Origin: Musa acuminata AAA Group
Lineage: Eukaryota > Streptophyta > Magnoliopsida > Zingiberales > Musaceae
DNA length: 64,000 nucleotides
Assembly (NCBI RefSeq): GCF_036884655.1
Contig: NC_088359.1
Coordinates: 19,329,501 to 19,393,500 of the forward strand
Direction: 5' to 3'
This document shows, piece after piece, positions 22,511 to 34,416 of this stretch. Each line of letters begins with the position of its first letter. The stretch's first letter is position 1. The notes beneath the pieces were generated by a model, which worked only from the letters and a program-made list of their open reading frames with translations, was not told the origin of the DNA and did not search any database. The position numbers and the translations under genes were made by a program.

Positions 22511-25500
22511 TTCAATTTATCCTTGTCCTCAAGGTTTAGCAGCATCAAATTCTGGAAACTTCTCCTTAAGTATGTTGTAGGACTCCTAAGTGGCATCTTC
22601 CTTTAGTAAGTTGGCCCATTGCACTAGCACTTCAGTTACAGGATGTCTGTGGTACATTACAACTCGTCGATCAAGTATGGCTTGTGGTTGAGCTTGAACT
22701 TCCCCAGTAGTAGAAGTGTCTAGCAAATGGCACTGCAATATTGCATCTTCACCCAATTTCCTTTTAAGGCATGCAACATGAAAGACTAGATGTATTTTAG
22801 AACTAGCAGGCAAATCCAAGTGGTAGGCAACCGGTCCAATGCTTTCTAATACCTTATAAGGCCCAAAGAACCGAGGAGATAGCATCATGGAAGATCGGAC
22901 CTTTATGGAAGTTTGCTTGTAGGGTTGAAGATGAAGGAAAACCCAATCACCCACAGTAAATTCTCGTTCACTTCAGTGTTTATCAGCTTGTTGTTTCATT
23001 CATGCTTGTGCGGCTATGAGATTATCCTTTAAAAGCTGAATAATCTTATTTCTATCCATCAATTCCTTCTCCACTTGATCAACTTTAGAAGAACCGGGTA
23101 TATATTTTGTAATTGTAGGTGAGGGTTTGCCCATCTATTTATGGATGATAAGCAGTGCTCATATTCAGTTGAGTACCTTGTAAATGAAAAAGTTCTGTCT
23201 AGAAGGAGCTAGTAAAAATCTTGTCTCTGTCACTAACAATGGAACGGGGACTCCTATACAATTTAGCTATGTTTTCCACAAAAATACGAGCAACACTTGC
23301 AGCAGTATAAGGATGTCGTAAAGCACATAAATGAGCATACTTTGTAAGCCTATCTACAACTACAAGTATAGTACTCTTTCCTTGAGATGGTGGGAGACCG
23401 TCAATTAAATCCATAGATATGTCGGTCCAAGTAGCATCAGGAATAAGGAAGGGCTGTAGTAAGCCTGGGGTGGCTACTGTCTCACTTTTGTGATGTTGGC
23501 AAACATCACATTTAGTAACAAATTTCTTGAGAAAATTTTTCATAGCTTTCCAATAAAAAAGTTGTCGAACTCGCTTATAAGTGTGGAGAAATCCCGAGTG
23601 ACCAGCAATTGGTGATGAATGGAACTCCTTCAGAATTATTGCCTGGCAAGAAGAATGTGGGGCAACCACTATTCGGCCTCTATAGCGCAAGTCCACCAAA
23701 TCCCAACTATAATTTGAGACAAAACTTAGGGCTTCTTCTAATTTTTTAATGATGTTTTGGATCTCAGGATTATCTGACCATTTCCTTCTGATAACTTCCA
23801 AAGTCTCGCAAATAGGAATAGAAATAGCTACTAGTTTAGCTTGTTCTGGAAGGCGTGAGAGGGCATCTACTACTAAATTCTCACTCTCCTTTTTATAAAT
23901 GATCTCATAATCGAATCCCAGTAGCTTTGTGACCCATTTCTGCTGCTCTGAAGAAGAAATCTTTTGCTCTCAAAAATATTTAAGGCTTTTGTGATCAATG
24001 CGTATTTGAAACCATCGACCAATTAGGTAGGGTCTCCATTTTATGACTGCATGTATTATGGTTAGCATCTCCTTGTCATAAATAGATAAACTCAAATGGG
24101 AAGGGGAAAGAGCCTTGCTAGCATAAGCGATAGGCCGACCTTCCTGCATTAATACAGCCCCTATTCCAACTCCAGAAGCATTAGATTCAATCATAAACAT
24201 TTTATTAAAATCGGGTATAGCAGGCATGGGTATAGTAGTCATTACGGTTTTTAAGAAATGAAACGCCTGAGTTGTCTCTTCTGACCATCTGAATGTATTT
24301 TTCTTTAGAAGTGACGTCAAGGGGGCACTAATTTTGCCATAATTCTTCACAAACTTTCGATAATAGCCTGTTAGTCCCAAGAACCCCCTTAAAGCTTTGA
24401 TTGGCTTTGGAATTGGCTAGTTTGTCATCACTTGGATTTTTGAAGGATCAACTACAACACCATTTTGAGATATGATATGGCCGAGGTACTCAACCTTAGG
24501 TTGTCCAAAACTGCACTTGGATTTCTTGACAAAAAGACCATGCTCACGAAGAATATTAAAGACAATTCGTAAATGTAATAAATGACTTTCTAGGGAATGA
24601 CCGTATATTAAAATGTCATCAAAGAAAACCAAAACAAACTTATGGAGATAAGCCCGAAATATATCATTCATTAAACTCTGGAAGGTAGAGGGTGCATTGC
24701 TTAACCCAAAAGACATTACTAAAAACTCATAATGGTTGTTATGTGTCCAGAAGGCATTTTCTGAACATCACTTTCATGTACTCTGATTTGATGATAGCCC
24801 GATCGTAGGTCTAATTTAGTGAAGACCTGAGCTCCTCCCAATTCATCCAACAGTTCATCCACTACTAGAATAGGATATTTATCTTTCACTGTAATGTTGT
24901 TAAGTGCTCGATAGTCAACACACATCTGCCATGAGCCATCCTTCTTTCTGACTAGTAAGACTAGGGAGGAATATGGGCTAACACTAGCTCGTATAACTCT
25001 TGTTTTAAGCATCTCTATGACAATCCTCTCTATCTCTACCTTTTGGAAATGTGGATATCTATAGGGTCAGACATTGGTTGGTGCCTTCTCCGATAATATG
25101 GGATTCGATGATCATGACATCTAAGAGGTGGAAGTCCGTGTGGCTCTGCAAATATATCCATGAACTCTATTAACAATGATTCAATATTTCCAGTCGGAAT
25201 GTTCACTATCATTTCCGTTTCAATGTTATGCAATTGCACCAAAAATCCGGTGTGTGTCTTCCGAAGGACCCGCTCCATCCGATGGCTAGTGATAGTTGTA
25301 ACCTTACCTCCATGTCTTCCTTTGAGAGTCACCTGCCTTCCATTAATAAAGAACTTCATAATTAGTTTAGAAAAATTCCAGGAGACATCACCTAGGGTTG
25401 ATAGCCATTCAATTCCAAGCACAACTTCATAGTCTTCCAAAGGTAATAAAAAGAAATCCATAAATAATTCTTGACCTTGCAAAATCAGTTTTATCTTTGA

Positions 25501-25647
25501 GCACTTGCTGTCATAGGTTAAAATCCGTCCATCGGCAACCTTGACTTCAAATTTGTCACAACATTCGATATGGTAAGCTAATCGGGCTGCAACCTTCCTA
25601 TCCATAAAATTATTAGTGCTACCCGTATTAATCAAAATAGTGACAAA
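22511..25647 (-). pseudogene. pol: Gypsy 1 Pol: protease, RT, RNase H, integrase, chromodomain-like tail
   Basis: Domain order on the minus strand is as follows. Protease (25635-25036): active site reads INTGSTNNF, so the catalytic Asp is Asn. RT (25012-24417): [28 protein letters not shown] and the catalytic VFFDDILIYG are all recognisable, with a frameshift near 24718. RNase H (24380-23970): IESNASG, where the usual TDASG Asp is Asn. Integrase (23801-23199): zinc-binding H/H/CDVC, then TDISMDLIDG and IVSDRDKIF. After TAYHP the frame jumps to the GDWVFLHLQPY region (22954), so a stretch that should contain the catalytic Glu is deleted near 23125. The tail 22690-22530 (AILDRRVV...LVQWANLLKEDATW) is chromodomain-like. 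Confidence 0.88.
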
Positions 25648-26745
25648 CTAGTGTTTTAGAGTTCCCCCAATTTTCATAGTTTGTGGATTAGAGTAGCCAG
25701 CCAATGCATGCACTGTATGTGTGATGGCTTCAACATCATCATCAGTTTCCACTTCTTCATGTTCGGAATTCGATACTTCTACTTCCAGTTCCTCCTCGAT
25801 CATTTCAATCATCAAAAGTCTTCCTTGTTTGCATCGGTGCTCCTTACTACACTCTTCATCGCAATGCCAGCACAAACCCTTCACTAACCTTTCTTTGAGT
25901 TCTTCTCGGGTTAGTCTGCTAGTGTTATGATTTCGACTAGGAGTAGATGAAGTAGGTTGCCTGCTAATCACTTATTTATTAGCACCTCTGTTTCGACGAT
26001 ATTCCACACTGATTTTTTCCTCCTCTAGGCGTGTAAATGAAATCGCAGTTATCATAGTGCGGGGTTGATGAGCCTTAACCTCGCACCGGATCTCGGGAAT
26101 AAGCCCTTCAATAAATGTACCCAGAAGTTATCGTTCTGACCAATCTCTAGCTTGGTTGGACAATCTTTCAAATCTACTCTGATATTCTAACACTGTAGAA
26201 GTCTGACGAATTTTGGGGAGTTGGCCATCAACATTCTCATATTCGGATGGGCCAAAGCGAACAAGAAGCCCTCTTTTGAACTGCTCCCACAAAGGAACTC
26301 CATGGCAAGTTTCATACCAATCATACCACTGGATTGCATCTCCATCGAGCTGGATTGAGGCCACTTCTACCTTGGATTCTTCTGGGGTTCTGTGAAAATG
26401 AAAAAAAATTTCCGCCCTAGAGATCCAACTGGTCGGATCCCCATCTTCCCATCGTGGAAATTCTACCCTGATGCGTGGGTAGTGTGTGTCACCATCCTAG
26501 GGCCCTTTTCCTATATCTATCAATCTGTTCAACGTAAAACTTGAGCTCCCATCTTGTCAAAACCCGCTAAAGTACTCCAATAAGCTCTTTTTGAAATCAT
26601 GAAGAGTTTCTTGTAGCCGATTCTCAATTCTAGTTTCCAACGCTTCCATTTGTGCCTTCACTGAGTTATCGACAGCCATTGCATACGATTGTAAGTCGGT
26701 AATCCCCAGTTCTTGTTTCTGATGTCTAGTCAAGGGCATCTGCAT
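25648..26745 (-). pseudogene. gag: Gypsy 1 Gag with CCHC-like knuckle
   Basis: Probable start at 26745 (MQMPLTRHQKQ, then a coiled-coil-like stretch DNSVKAQMEALETRIENRL). The capsid region is readable at 26364-26128 (LDGDAIQWYDWYETCHGVPLWEQFK). The knuckle CWHCDEECSKEHRC lies near 25880-25840. The C-terminal end stops at 25648, immediately before protease. Several stops and frameshifts between 26560 and 25970 break it. Gypsy 3 carries a clear homologue with the same knuckle type. Confidence 0.82.
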
Positions 26746-27441
26746 AGTAGCTGGGTAGTAGCAGAGATGGTGGCAGCAGTTGGCGTTCGCAGCAGCAAGG
26801 ACTCTGGCGCGGCTGGAAACAAGGGCAGCAAGGTGAGTTGCTTGTGCTTGCTCTGTTTCAGTTACAGAGGATACAGAGCAAGGGGGAGCGGTGGCTAGGA
26901 GGCGAGCAGTAGTCGTCGCACAATGGCCGGTAGTAGTGGTGGGTCGACTGGGCGACGACGGCGCTCGAGGGGAAGAGGAGTGCTGGAGGAGGCACGGTTG
27001 GAAACAAGGGCAGCAGTGGTGAGTTGCCCTATTTCGGTCGCTGTGACGAGGGGGCAACCGGCGGCTGCGGCTGTGACCTAGGGGGGGCACGGTGGCAAGG
27101 AAGTTAGGGTAGTGTTACCGATAGTATCAACGACGAAGGGGTGGTCTGCTGGCAGGGAGACGGTGCCAGTGGTCCTTCTCGCTCGAGCGAGATGGGGAAG
27201 CGAGGAGGAGAGGTCGCTGGCTGGGGGGGGCAGCGGCGGTGTTGGTCGATCGGTCGGGAAGCAGCGCCGACGGTGAGAAGGAGACAGCAAGGGTCGCTAT
27301 AGGGTGCGGCCTGCCGGAGAGCAAGGGCGGCGGTGGGGAAGAAGGGAAGTAGGGGACCCTTCTCGGTCGTCGTCGGGGTAACACCTGTATTCCCTTTTTT
27401 TTATATATAGCTATGGTGCAGCGAGAAAGTCAAGGATCACC
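26746..27441 (-). other. GC-rich leader of gypsy 1
   Basis: The untranslated region between primer-binding site and gag. It is strikingly G+C-rich compared with everything around it, with GGCAGCAG and GGCGGC-type runs. Open frames on the minus strand (27078-27384) are Pro/Ser/Arg-rich products of this composition and have no recognisable domain. Confidence 0.7.
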
Positions 27442-27453
27442 GCTCTGATACCA
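27442..27453 (-). other. Primer-binding site, gypsy 1
   Basis: TGGTATCAGAGC on the minus strand, two bases inside the 5' LTR start at 27456. It is the same initiator tRNA-Met primer used by the Copia elements here. Confidence 0.88.
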
Positions 27454-27455
27454 AA

Positions 27456-27753
27456 TGATAAGACCCTAAAGTCTTATCATAAACAAAAGAAGAAGAGAAA
27501 GGGATGATCACTTCGAGGGGATCGGCCTTCTTGATCGCTTCGAGGGGATCAGCCTCCTTAATCGCTTCGAGGGGATCGGCCTCCTAGGGTTTATCAAAAG
27601 ACAAAATAGTATTTTTCATAGATAACTGAAAAGAAGTAGTTACATCCCTATTTATAGAGTTCCGACTTTAGCTAAACTAAACAGACTTAATAAATACATA
27701 GAAAATAAAAGAAAAGTACATAAAATAAAAGGAAAAATAAAAGGATCCTAACA
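27456..27753 (-). repeat. 5' LTR of gypsy 1
   Basis: TGATAAGACCC...GATCCTAACA, 298 bp. Clearly the partner of 22201-22499, with scattered substitutions that imply a fairly old insertion (not counted exactly). Followed by the GCAAT duplication. Confidence 0.92.
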
Positions 27754-28055
27754 GCAATATCTGCTCTTCTTGGCCCGATGCTCGAATCCATGGCCCGAAG
27801 CCTTTTGTCGATACGTCGACCGATCCACCAGCTCGATGTCCAATCTTCTAACATGTTCTTCCGGACCAACATGATATTTCCTGCTTTAATCATCTCATCT
27901 TGATCGAAGCATCCTGCGTCACTTCAAATGCATATTAATACATAAACATATATCAATTGGTTTCATCATCAAAACACGAGATTCAACAATCTCTCCCTTT
28001 TTGATGATGACAACCAATCAATGACAAAGTTAACCTTAACTCCCGAAGTTTAAAC

Positions 28056-31000
28056 ACGCAGATAAAGCAACACCAAAAGGTAAGAAACCATTTAGATTCT
28101 TCAACATGTGGAGTACTCATCCTCAGTTCCTTGATGTTATCAGATCAGCTTGGAATGTTAATGTGCATGGATCCCCCCCTTACATCTTATATCAAAAACT
28201 CAAAGCCTGCAAAACAGCACTTAAGGAGTGGAATACAAATACCTTTGGCAATATTACCACCCGATTTCAATTTTGCAGAAAGAAATTAATAGCAATGCAA
28301 CATGAGCTGCAATTCAGCCCCATAATGAGAATCTTATCGAAAAAGAGACAGAAGCTAGAAATAACTTCATGCAAGCCTTAAAGCAGGAGGAAAGTTTTGC
28401 AAAATAGAAGTCTCGACAGCATTGGCTTACTTTAGGGGATTGCAATACTAAGTTTTTTTATGCTTCCATTGCTACTCGAAGAGCCGTTAATCGCATCAGG
28501 AAATGCAGAGGCAAAGATAACAATCTTATTGAGAATTTAGATGAGGTTAAAGCATACACTGAGCAATTTTTTTATTCCTTACTCAACCAAGCGAGGCAAC
28601 CTAATAATATTCATGTGGAGCCAACGAGAAAGCTTGATTCGAGTGCCATTTCTATCCTCAATGCCCCAATTACAGATGACGAAATAGTAAAAGTTGTCTT
28701 TAAGTCACCAAAGCACAAAAGCCCTAGTCCAGACGGATTTTCTGCTGAATTTTACCAAATTACATGGTCTATTATTGGTAATGATGTGATTAGAGCTTGC
28801 CAACATTTTTTCTCTTCAGGACATATTCTTAGAGAGATGAATTGCACTTTTATTTCTTTAATTCCCAAGAATGCAGGGGCTGATTCACTAGAGAACTATC
28901 GACCCATATCTTTATGCAACTTTATTTACAAGATCATCTCCAAATTGTTAGCAGATAGATTGCAAAAGGTAATACATAAGATAATTAGTCCAAATCAGGC
29001 TACTTTCATCAAAGGGAGAAGTATACATCATAATATTCTGCTTGCTAATGACTTGGTCAAGGATCTGCACTCAAAAGCAAAAGGGACAAAAATATGTTTT
29101 AAAGCTGATCTACGAAAAGCCTTTGACTTAGTTAATAGGAACTTTATCTATAAGATGCTCCACGATATGAACTTCCCTCAGCAATGGGTTAATTGGATTC
29201 AATGTTGCTTAGAAACTCTAAAGTTTTCAATATTCTTCAACGGCTCACCTATTGATTTTTTTGGGAGCAAGAATGGCATCCGATAAGGTGATCCACTCTC
29301 TCCATATCTCTTTACAATTGCAATGGAAGGACTTAGCTATATGTTGGAATATATGGTCTCTGATGGTAGTATTAAGGTACCCCATGTCGGCCCTATTCAT
29401 ATATCACATATAATCTTTGCAGATGATCTTCTTATCTTTCTTTAGAATGATTTAACTTCAGTAAGAAACCTGGCTACTATTCTGAATGATTTTGGTATAG
29501 TTTCTGGCCTTTAGTTAAATCATGCGAAAAGTAAAGCCTACATGAGCGCTTGCATTGAGGACAAAAATGTTATTGCACATACCCTAAGGGTTAGTGAGGG
29601 AAATTTGTCAGTTACATATCTTGGTCTCCGACTCATATCCTTTGGCATTCACAAAACCCACTGTCAGCCTATCCTGCAAAAAATAAAGAATATAATTTCC
29701 TCCTGGAAAAATAGGCTTCTTTCAAAAGTAGGACGACTTGAACTCATCCGTTCGGTGTTGTACTCTTACTCTATATATTGGTCTAATGCATTTCTTCTGC
29801 CTATTGGACTTCTCCAAGATATTGAACAGTTATTAATAAACTACTTCTCGAATGGCACAAATGATAAGACAATACATATGGTAAATTGGGACAGCATCTG
29901 CAAACCGAAAGATGAAGGGGGGCTGAACCTGAGAGATACTAGAGATTGGAATAAAGCATGTTTGGTAAAGCAATTGTGGGACCTTTTGCAAAACAAATTT
30001 TCCTTATGGTCACAATGAGTTTCTGCTAGGTATCTTTCAAAGGAATCGATTTGGGAAATTTCAACAAGAACATACCACTCTACAGCCTAGAAAGGAATTT
30101 TAAAGGCAAGGAATTGGCTAATCAAATATATTTCTTATGCAATCTCTATTGAAACTAATACTAATATGTGGTATGATCCTTGGGTGAATGGGAAAAGTAT
30201 ATTTCAATTATATGGTGATAGAATACGAAAAGACCTTGGGGCTCCCAAAGATTGGAAGGTTTCCGAGTTCATTACTAATGGTACCTGGTGTTTCCCTACT
30301 CCTATTTCTCTTGAAATGTTATCACTTTGGTCGACTATCACAGCTATTCCAATCAGGAACAACCCTTCAGATGTACTTATTTGGCTTCATGACAATGGTA
30401 AATTTAGTGCCACATCCTCATGGAATCAAATTAGGCAAAGAAATAACAAGTGGCTCCTAAGCAGTTGGACATGGGATCGACCGGGATCATAGAGACATTC
30501 CTTATGTACATGGCAGGCCCTTCTGAATAAACTACCTACAGTAGATAATATGAAAAGAAGAGGTATCCATCATGTTAACTGATGCTCCCTTTGCATGCAA
30601 CAAGAAGAAATTGTTGACCATCTCTATTTTGCTTGTGACTATACTAAATGGATATGGAAGGAGATTCTCCAACGATTCGAGCTCAATAGAATGCCGCAAC
30701 CAAACTTGCATCAAGAATTAGCTGACCTCATGCAATGTTTTTCAAGAAAAGGGCCTCTTACACAATTGACAAAGGTTATATTCAGATGCGCTATTTGGTG
30801 GATGTGGAAGGAAAGATGTAGCAGAATCTTTGAGTGTCAAAACACAAATAATGCTCTGCTCTTGATAGAGATTATTAGAGACTCAAGATCGTGTATGGAG
30901 AACGATCTCAAAATGGAGCACCTTACATAGAGAGAAAAAGATATTTTTTATCAAATTCAATTTTGCTATTAGCTAAAGATCTTGGGCATGATATTAAAAG

Positions 31001-31204
31001 CTATAACCATAAGAAATCTTGGCATATCTGGACTTTAAATTTTATTTGTTGGCCACAGTTTTGAGTTATAGTCTACAGCATGTTTAGTCATAACTACCGC
31101 ATGCGTACTCTATGAGTTACCTAGCTTCGTCTATAACTTATATAGACAATGCTATTTGTAGAAACTTTACACAAAATCAATTTACTTTTACTTATCAAAA
31201 AAAA
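28056..31204 (+). mobile_element. 5'-truncated L1-type LINE with 10-bp target duplication
   Basis: A non-LTR element with a 3' A tract (31197-31206, overlapping the duplication) and flanking copies of AAGTTTAAAC (28046-28055 and 31205-31214). Its 5' end starts in the region between endonuclease and RT, typical of incomplete target-primed reverse transcription. It inserted close to the polypurine tract of element 4. The 4485-5122 fragment is a second copy of the same family. Confidence 0.9.
28064..30980 (+). pseudogene. LINE ORF2 remnant: RT and zf-RVT domains
   Basis: Begins in FRFFNMWSTHPQFL, the linker after the endonuclease. RT follows: LIPKNAGADSLENYRPISLCN, then ISPNQATFIKGRSIHHNILL (28855-29045) and KADLRKAFD. 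At 29284-29286 the conserved GIRQGDPLSPYLF motif has a stop in place of Gln. The catalytic FADD box follows near 29418-29429. The thumb and maturase-like region is at 29542-30018. The C-terminal zf-RVT finger CSLCMQQEEIVDHLYFAC is near 30580-30635. At least four stops or shifts separate the pieces, so it is dead. Confidence 0.88.
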
Positions 31205-33427
31205 AAGTTTAAACAAACTCCCCCCCTATCAATATGCCATATTGATAGAAACTCTTGGATTCAAAAATCTAAGCAACATGTCATGATCAAATCATGCATG
31301 ACATCAACATACTTCTCCCCCTTTGTCATCAATAAAAAGGTGAAGTTCGACTTTCTAGGTGTTTGACATAACAATTTCAAATCTACCATCATGCAATTTT
31401 GCTATCATCATAGATATGCAAGGTAGTAAGATAGCGATTTCTACAACATACAAGCTAGCAAATTTTACAACATTTTAGAATATGTGAGCTAGCAGTTTTG
31501 AGATGTTCAAGAAAGCAACACTTGCTTCTTGAAACATGCAAGTTGTAAGGTAACAATTTTTTGCTTCCTTTGCAATGTTTGAGCTAGCAATTTTGCTTCC
31601 ATTGTAAAGTGCAGGTTAGCATATTTTGCATCTTGAGATATACAAGATAGCACTTTTGGTATGCAAATTTATAGTATGCAAGCTATCAAATTTTACACAA
31701 AAAAGTTAGTAAAATTTTACATCTTTTGAGATGTGCAAGATGGACTATTTTGCCTCTTTTTGAAATGTGTAACTCGGCAAACATTGCTTCTATTGAGAAT
31801 TGCAAGATAGCATTTCTTGCTTCCTTTTTAAGATTAACAAGCTAGCAAGTTTGCCTCTTTTCGAATTGTGCAAGCTCGCAAATTTACTTTCTAGCAAGTT
31901 TTGCTCCCCCTTTGTCATTGTCAAAAAGAAGGGAAGACCATTTACATCAATTTTCAAATTATGACAAAGGTAAGGTAACAAAGATGAAAAATCAAGTCAT
32001 GAATATCAAAACAATTTTTCTTCATGAATATTTCATCATTGTATGCATCAAAATAATATCATGAGTGTTTCATGCATTCATATCTAAGGGAAAAATTATA
32101 TTGTTGCATGCATCATTCTAAAACATTTCAAGCCTTACAAGCCATAAATACAAAGAAATCATGTCATGAATGATAAGGCCAATTAAATATTAAAAGACAT
32201 GATTCATATAGTAAATCTCTTCTTTAAATAGAATACAAAAAAAATTATAGGTGTACAAAGAAGAGATCTTGATAAAAAGAAAATTTCATGTAATTCCAAA
32301 AAATCAAGATCATAATTTTGATAAAACTTATTCAAATTTAAATCATCAAAATCATCAACATTTTTTCAAGAAAAATTTATGAAGACAATGTAAATAGATT
32401 CTCATGAGAACTCGATTCATGCATAATGTCTCAATTTTTCATGAATGTCATAAGGCATGATTTATTTCAATAAATCTCTTTTTATAAGTGGATAGAAGAA
32501 ACATAGGAGATCTTGATTCATGCATAAGAAATCTCAAGTTATAAATTTCGAAAAGTCAAGATAAAGCTCATTTAAATTTAGATCATCAAATCAAGATCAT
32601 TTTCAAGAGATTCACAAAAGTGATATAAATAGATTCGCTAATCTCCTTTTTGGAAAAATCGATAAAGTCAAAAAAATAAAATTTTCAAGGAGAAACCTTT
32701 CCTCTTTTTAGTTGTCTCAATTCATATGATTTTATTTCATTTATGCCAAATAAAAGCATGTATCATTTTAAAACCAAAGGTGCAAGATTTATAATGACAA
32801 AGATCAATAAGGTACTTTCATTATGGTAAAAATCGATAATCCATAAATCGTAAGATTTATTATGAATTATAAATTCATTAAACATGATTTCAAATCAATA
32901 TGCTCAAGTTTTTGTATGAAAATCATCCATCTTGTTTAAAACCGAAAAAGCAACTTTTCATCATGAATAACTTCAAAGTCTCATGCATAGAATAAAATCG
33001 TCAAGCATGGTTTCATTAAATATAAATCATCTTCAATCAAAATCATGAAATCATCAAGATACACAATAATGCTTCTTAAACTAATCTTGTTAGGTGTCCA
33101 AGCATTAGATTTATATCTATCATTTTATTGCATTATTACATCATTAAAACATCAAGCATGATTTCATTAAAAATGAAGCATTTTTAATCACAAGGAATAT
33201 GAAAATTATCAAGATACATATTATTTCTTAAACACATATAGCATGGTTTCATAAGGCATTTTTAACCAAAATCTTTTTGTTATTAAATATGTAATTTTTA
33301 TTATCATTTTTGAAATTACTACCATGATCCTAATTTTTTCATTTTCATTATATTTTTAAACATGTAATTTTCAAAAAATAAAATTTTTTAAACTAAATAA
33401 AAAAAAGAAAATGCATCATGAAAAGCA

Positions 33428-34366
33428 TCATGTAATTTCAAAATAAATTAAGGGAGTTTCGATTACCCCATCGTTGAAAGCCGTTAAGGAGTAGTTTGCC
33501 ACCTCGCTTTTGTTGATTTTCTTCTCGTCTTCAAAGGAGCTCGATTCATCCCAATTTGTGTTCTTCTTGCATTCATAGCAAGTAGTTACATTCTTTTTGT
33601 TCTTTAATTTTTGTTTCATTAACTTTTTAAATTTCTTTGTAAGTTAAAGTTCACCATCACTTGAGCTTATGCTCGAGTGGTCTTCAATTATTCTATGTTC
33701 AAAATCCTTCCTGTTCTTTGGAAGGTGGTTCTGAAGTTCTTTACGTGCATTGCATGTCATTTCATAGGTCATCAAAGACCCTATTAGTTCTTCAATCGAA
33801 AAGGTATTCAAATTCTTGGGCTCTTGTATGGCCGTTACTTTGGAGTCCCAAGTTTTAGAAAGTGATCGTAAAACTTTGTTAACGAGCTCAAAATTAGAAA
33901 AACTTCTACCAAGTGCTTTTAAACCATTGAAGATATCCATAAAATGGGTGTATATGTCAATAACGGTTTCACTTGGTTTCATATAAAATAACTCAAACTC
34001 GTGCATTAAAAGGTTAACTTTAGACTCTTTAACTCTATTCGTGCCTTCGTGTGTGATTTCAAGAATATGCTAAATATCAAAAGCCGTTTCGCACAAAGAA
34101 ACCCGATTGAATTCGTTTTTGTCCAAGGCACAAAATAGAGCATTCATAGCTCTAGCATTTAGAGAAAACGTCTTCTTCTCCAAATCATTCCAATGGTTCG
34201 TTGGAAGAGAAGACATTTCAAATCTGTTTTCGACTATGTGCCATAAGTTCAAATCCAAAGAAAGCAAGAAAACTCTCATTCGAGTTTTCCAATATGTGTA
34301 GTCCATCCCATTAAAAATGGGAGGACAAATGAGAGAGTGACCCTCTTGAAAGCCCAAAAGAGTCAT
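33428..34366 (-). pseudogene. gag: Copia gag of element 4, broken by stops
   Basis: Starts at the ATG at 34366 (MTLLGFQEGHSLI) and reads DYTYWKTRMRVFLLS, then a stop near 34071 after ETAFDI where relatives have Trp. It resumes with FELFYMKPSETVIDIYTHFMD (34006-33644), has another stop near 33641, and ends with a half knuckle CYECKKNTNWDE, lacking the His and third Cys. The final residues PLIYFEIT are shared with elements 1 and 6. Confidence 0.85.
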
Positions 34367-34402
34367 TTCTATTTGGGTGTTAGACCAAATTAGAAAACCA
34401 TG

Positions 34403-34414
34403 GCTCTGATACCA
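34403..34414 (-). other. Primer-binding site, element 4
   Basis: TGGTATCAGAGC on the minus strand, immediately inside the LTR that starts at 34417. Confidence 0.88.
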
Positions 34415-34416
34415 AT

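Larger units (their letters stand above)
22201..27753 (-). mobile_element. Gypsy 1: full-length Ty3/Gypsy element (5,553 bp)
   Basis: Two short LTRs (299 and 298 bp), a polypurine tract, pol, gag, primer-binding site and a perfect 5-bp target duplication GCAAT (22196-22200 and 27754-27758). Size, short LTRs and a chromodomain-like C-terminus fit chromoviruses, perhaps the Reina lineage. Many stops, frameshifts and an integrase deletion make it defective. It lies inside the 3' LTR of element 4. Confidence 0.92.
19629..27988 (-). repeat. 3' LTR of element 4, split by two insertions
   Basis: Aligns in order with the 5' LTR at 34417-36019: GTCAACATGACCTACATCC at 19632, then the GGCGGTACCACC array, then CGACGCTTCGTCCGATT near 22110, ending ATTCAACA at 27988. 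It lacks the first part of the LTR at its left edge. Confidence 0.85.
27989..33427 (-). other. Spacer of element 4 (27989-28055 and 31205-33427)
   Basis: Begins next to the LTR with the polypurine tract AAAGGGAGAGAT on the minus strand (27989-28000). It is interrupted by the LINE and continues at 31205. Polypurine cassettes recur at 31311-31340 and 31898-31935. The stretch 31380-31900 is rich in AGCTAGCAA-type words and 32000-33420 is plain AT-rich. No pol motif is seen on either strand. Confidence 0.7.

Noticed and set aside
26746..27384. Pro/Ser/Arg-rich ORFs as a host protein
   Set aside because: They fall in the GC-rich leader of gypsy 1, between primer site and gag, and lack any recognised domain.
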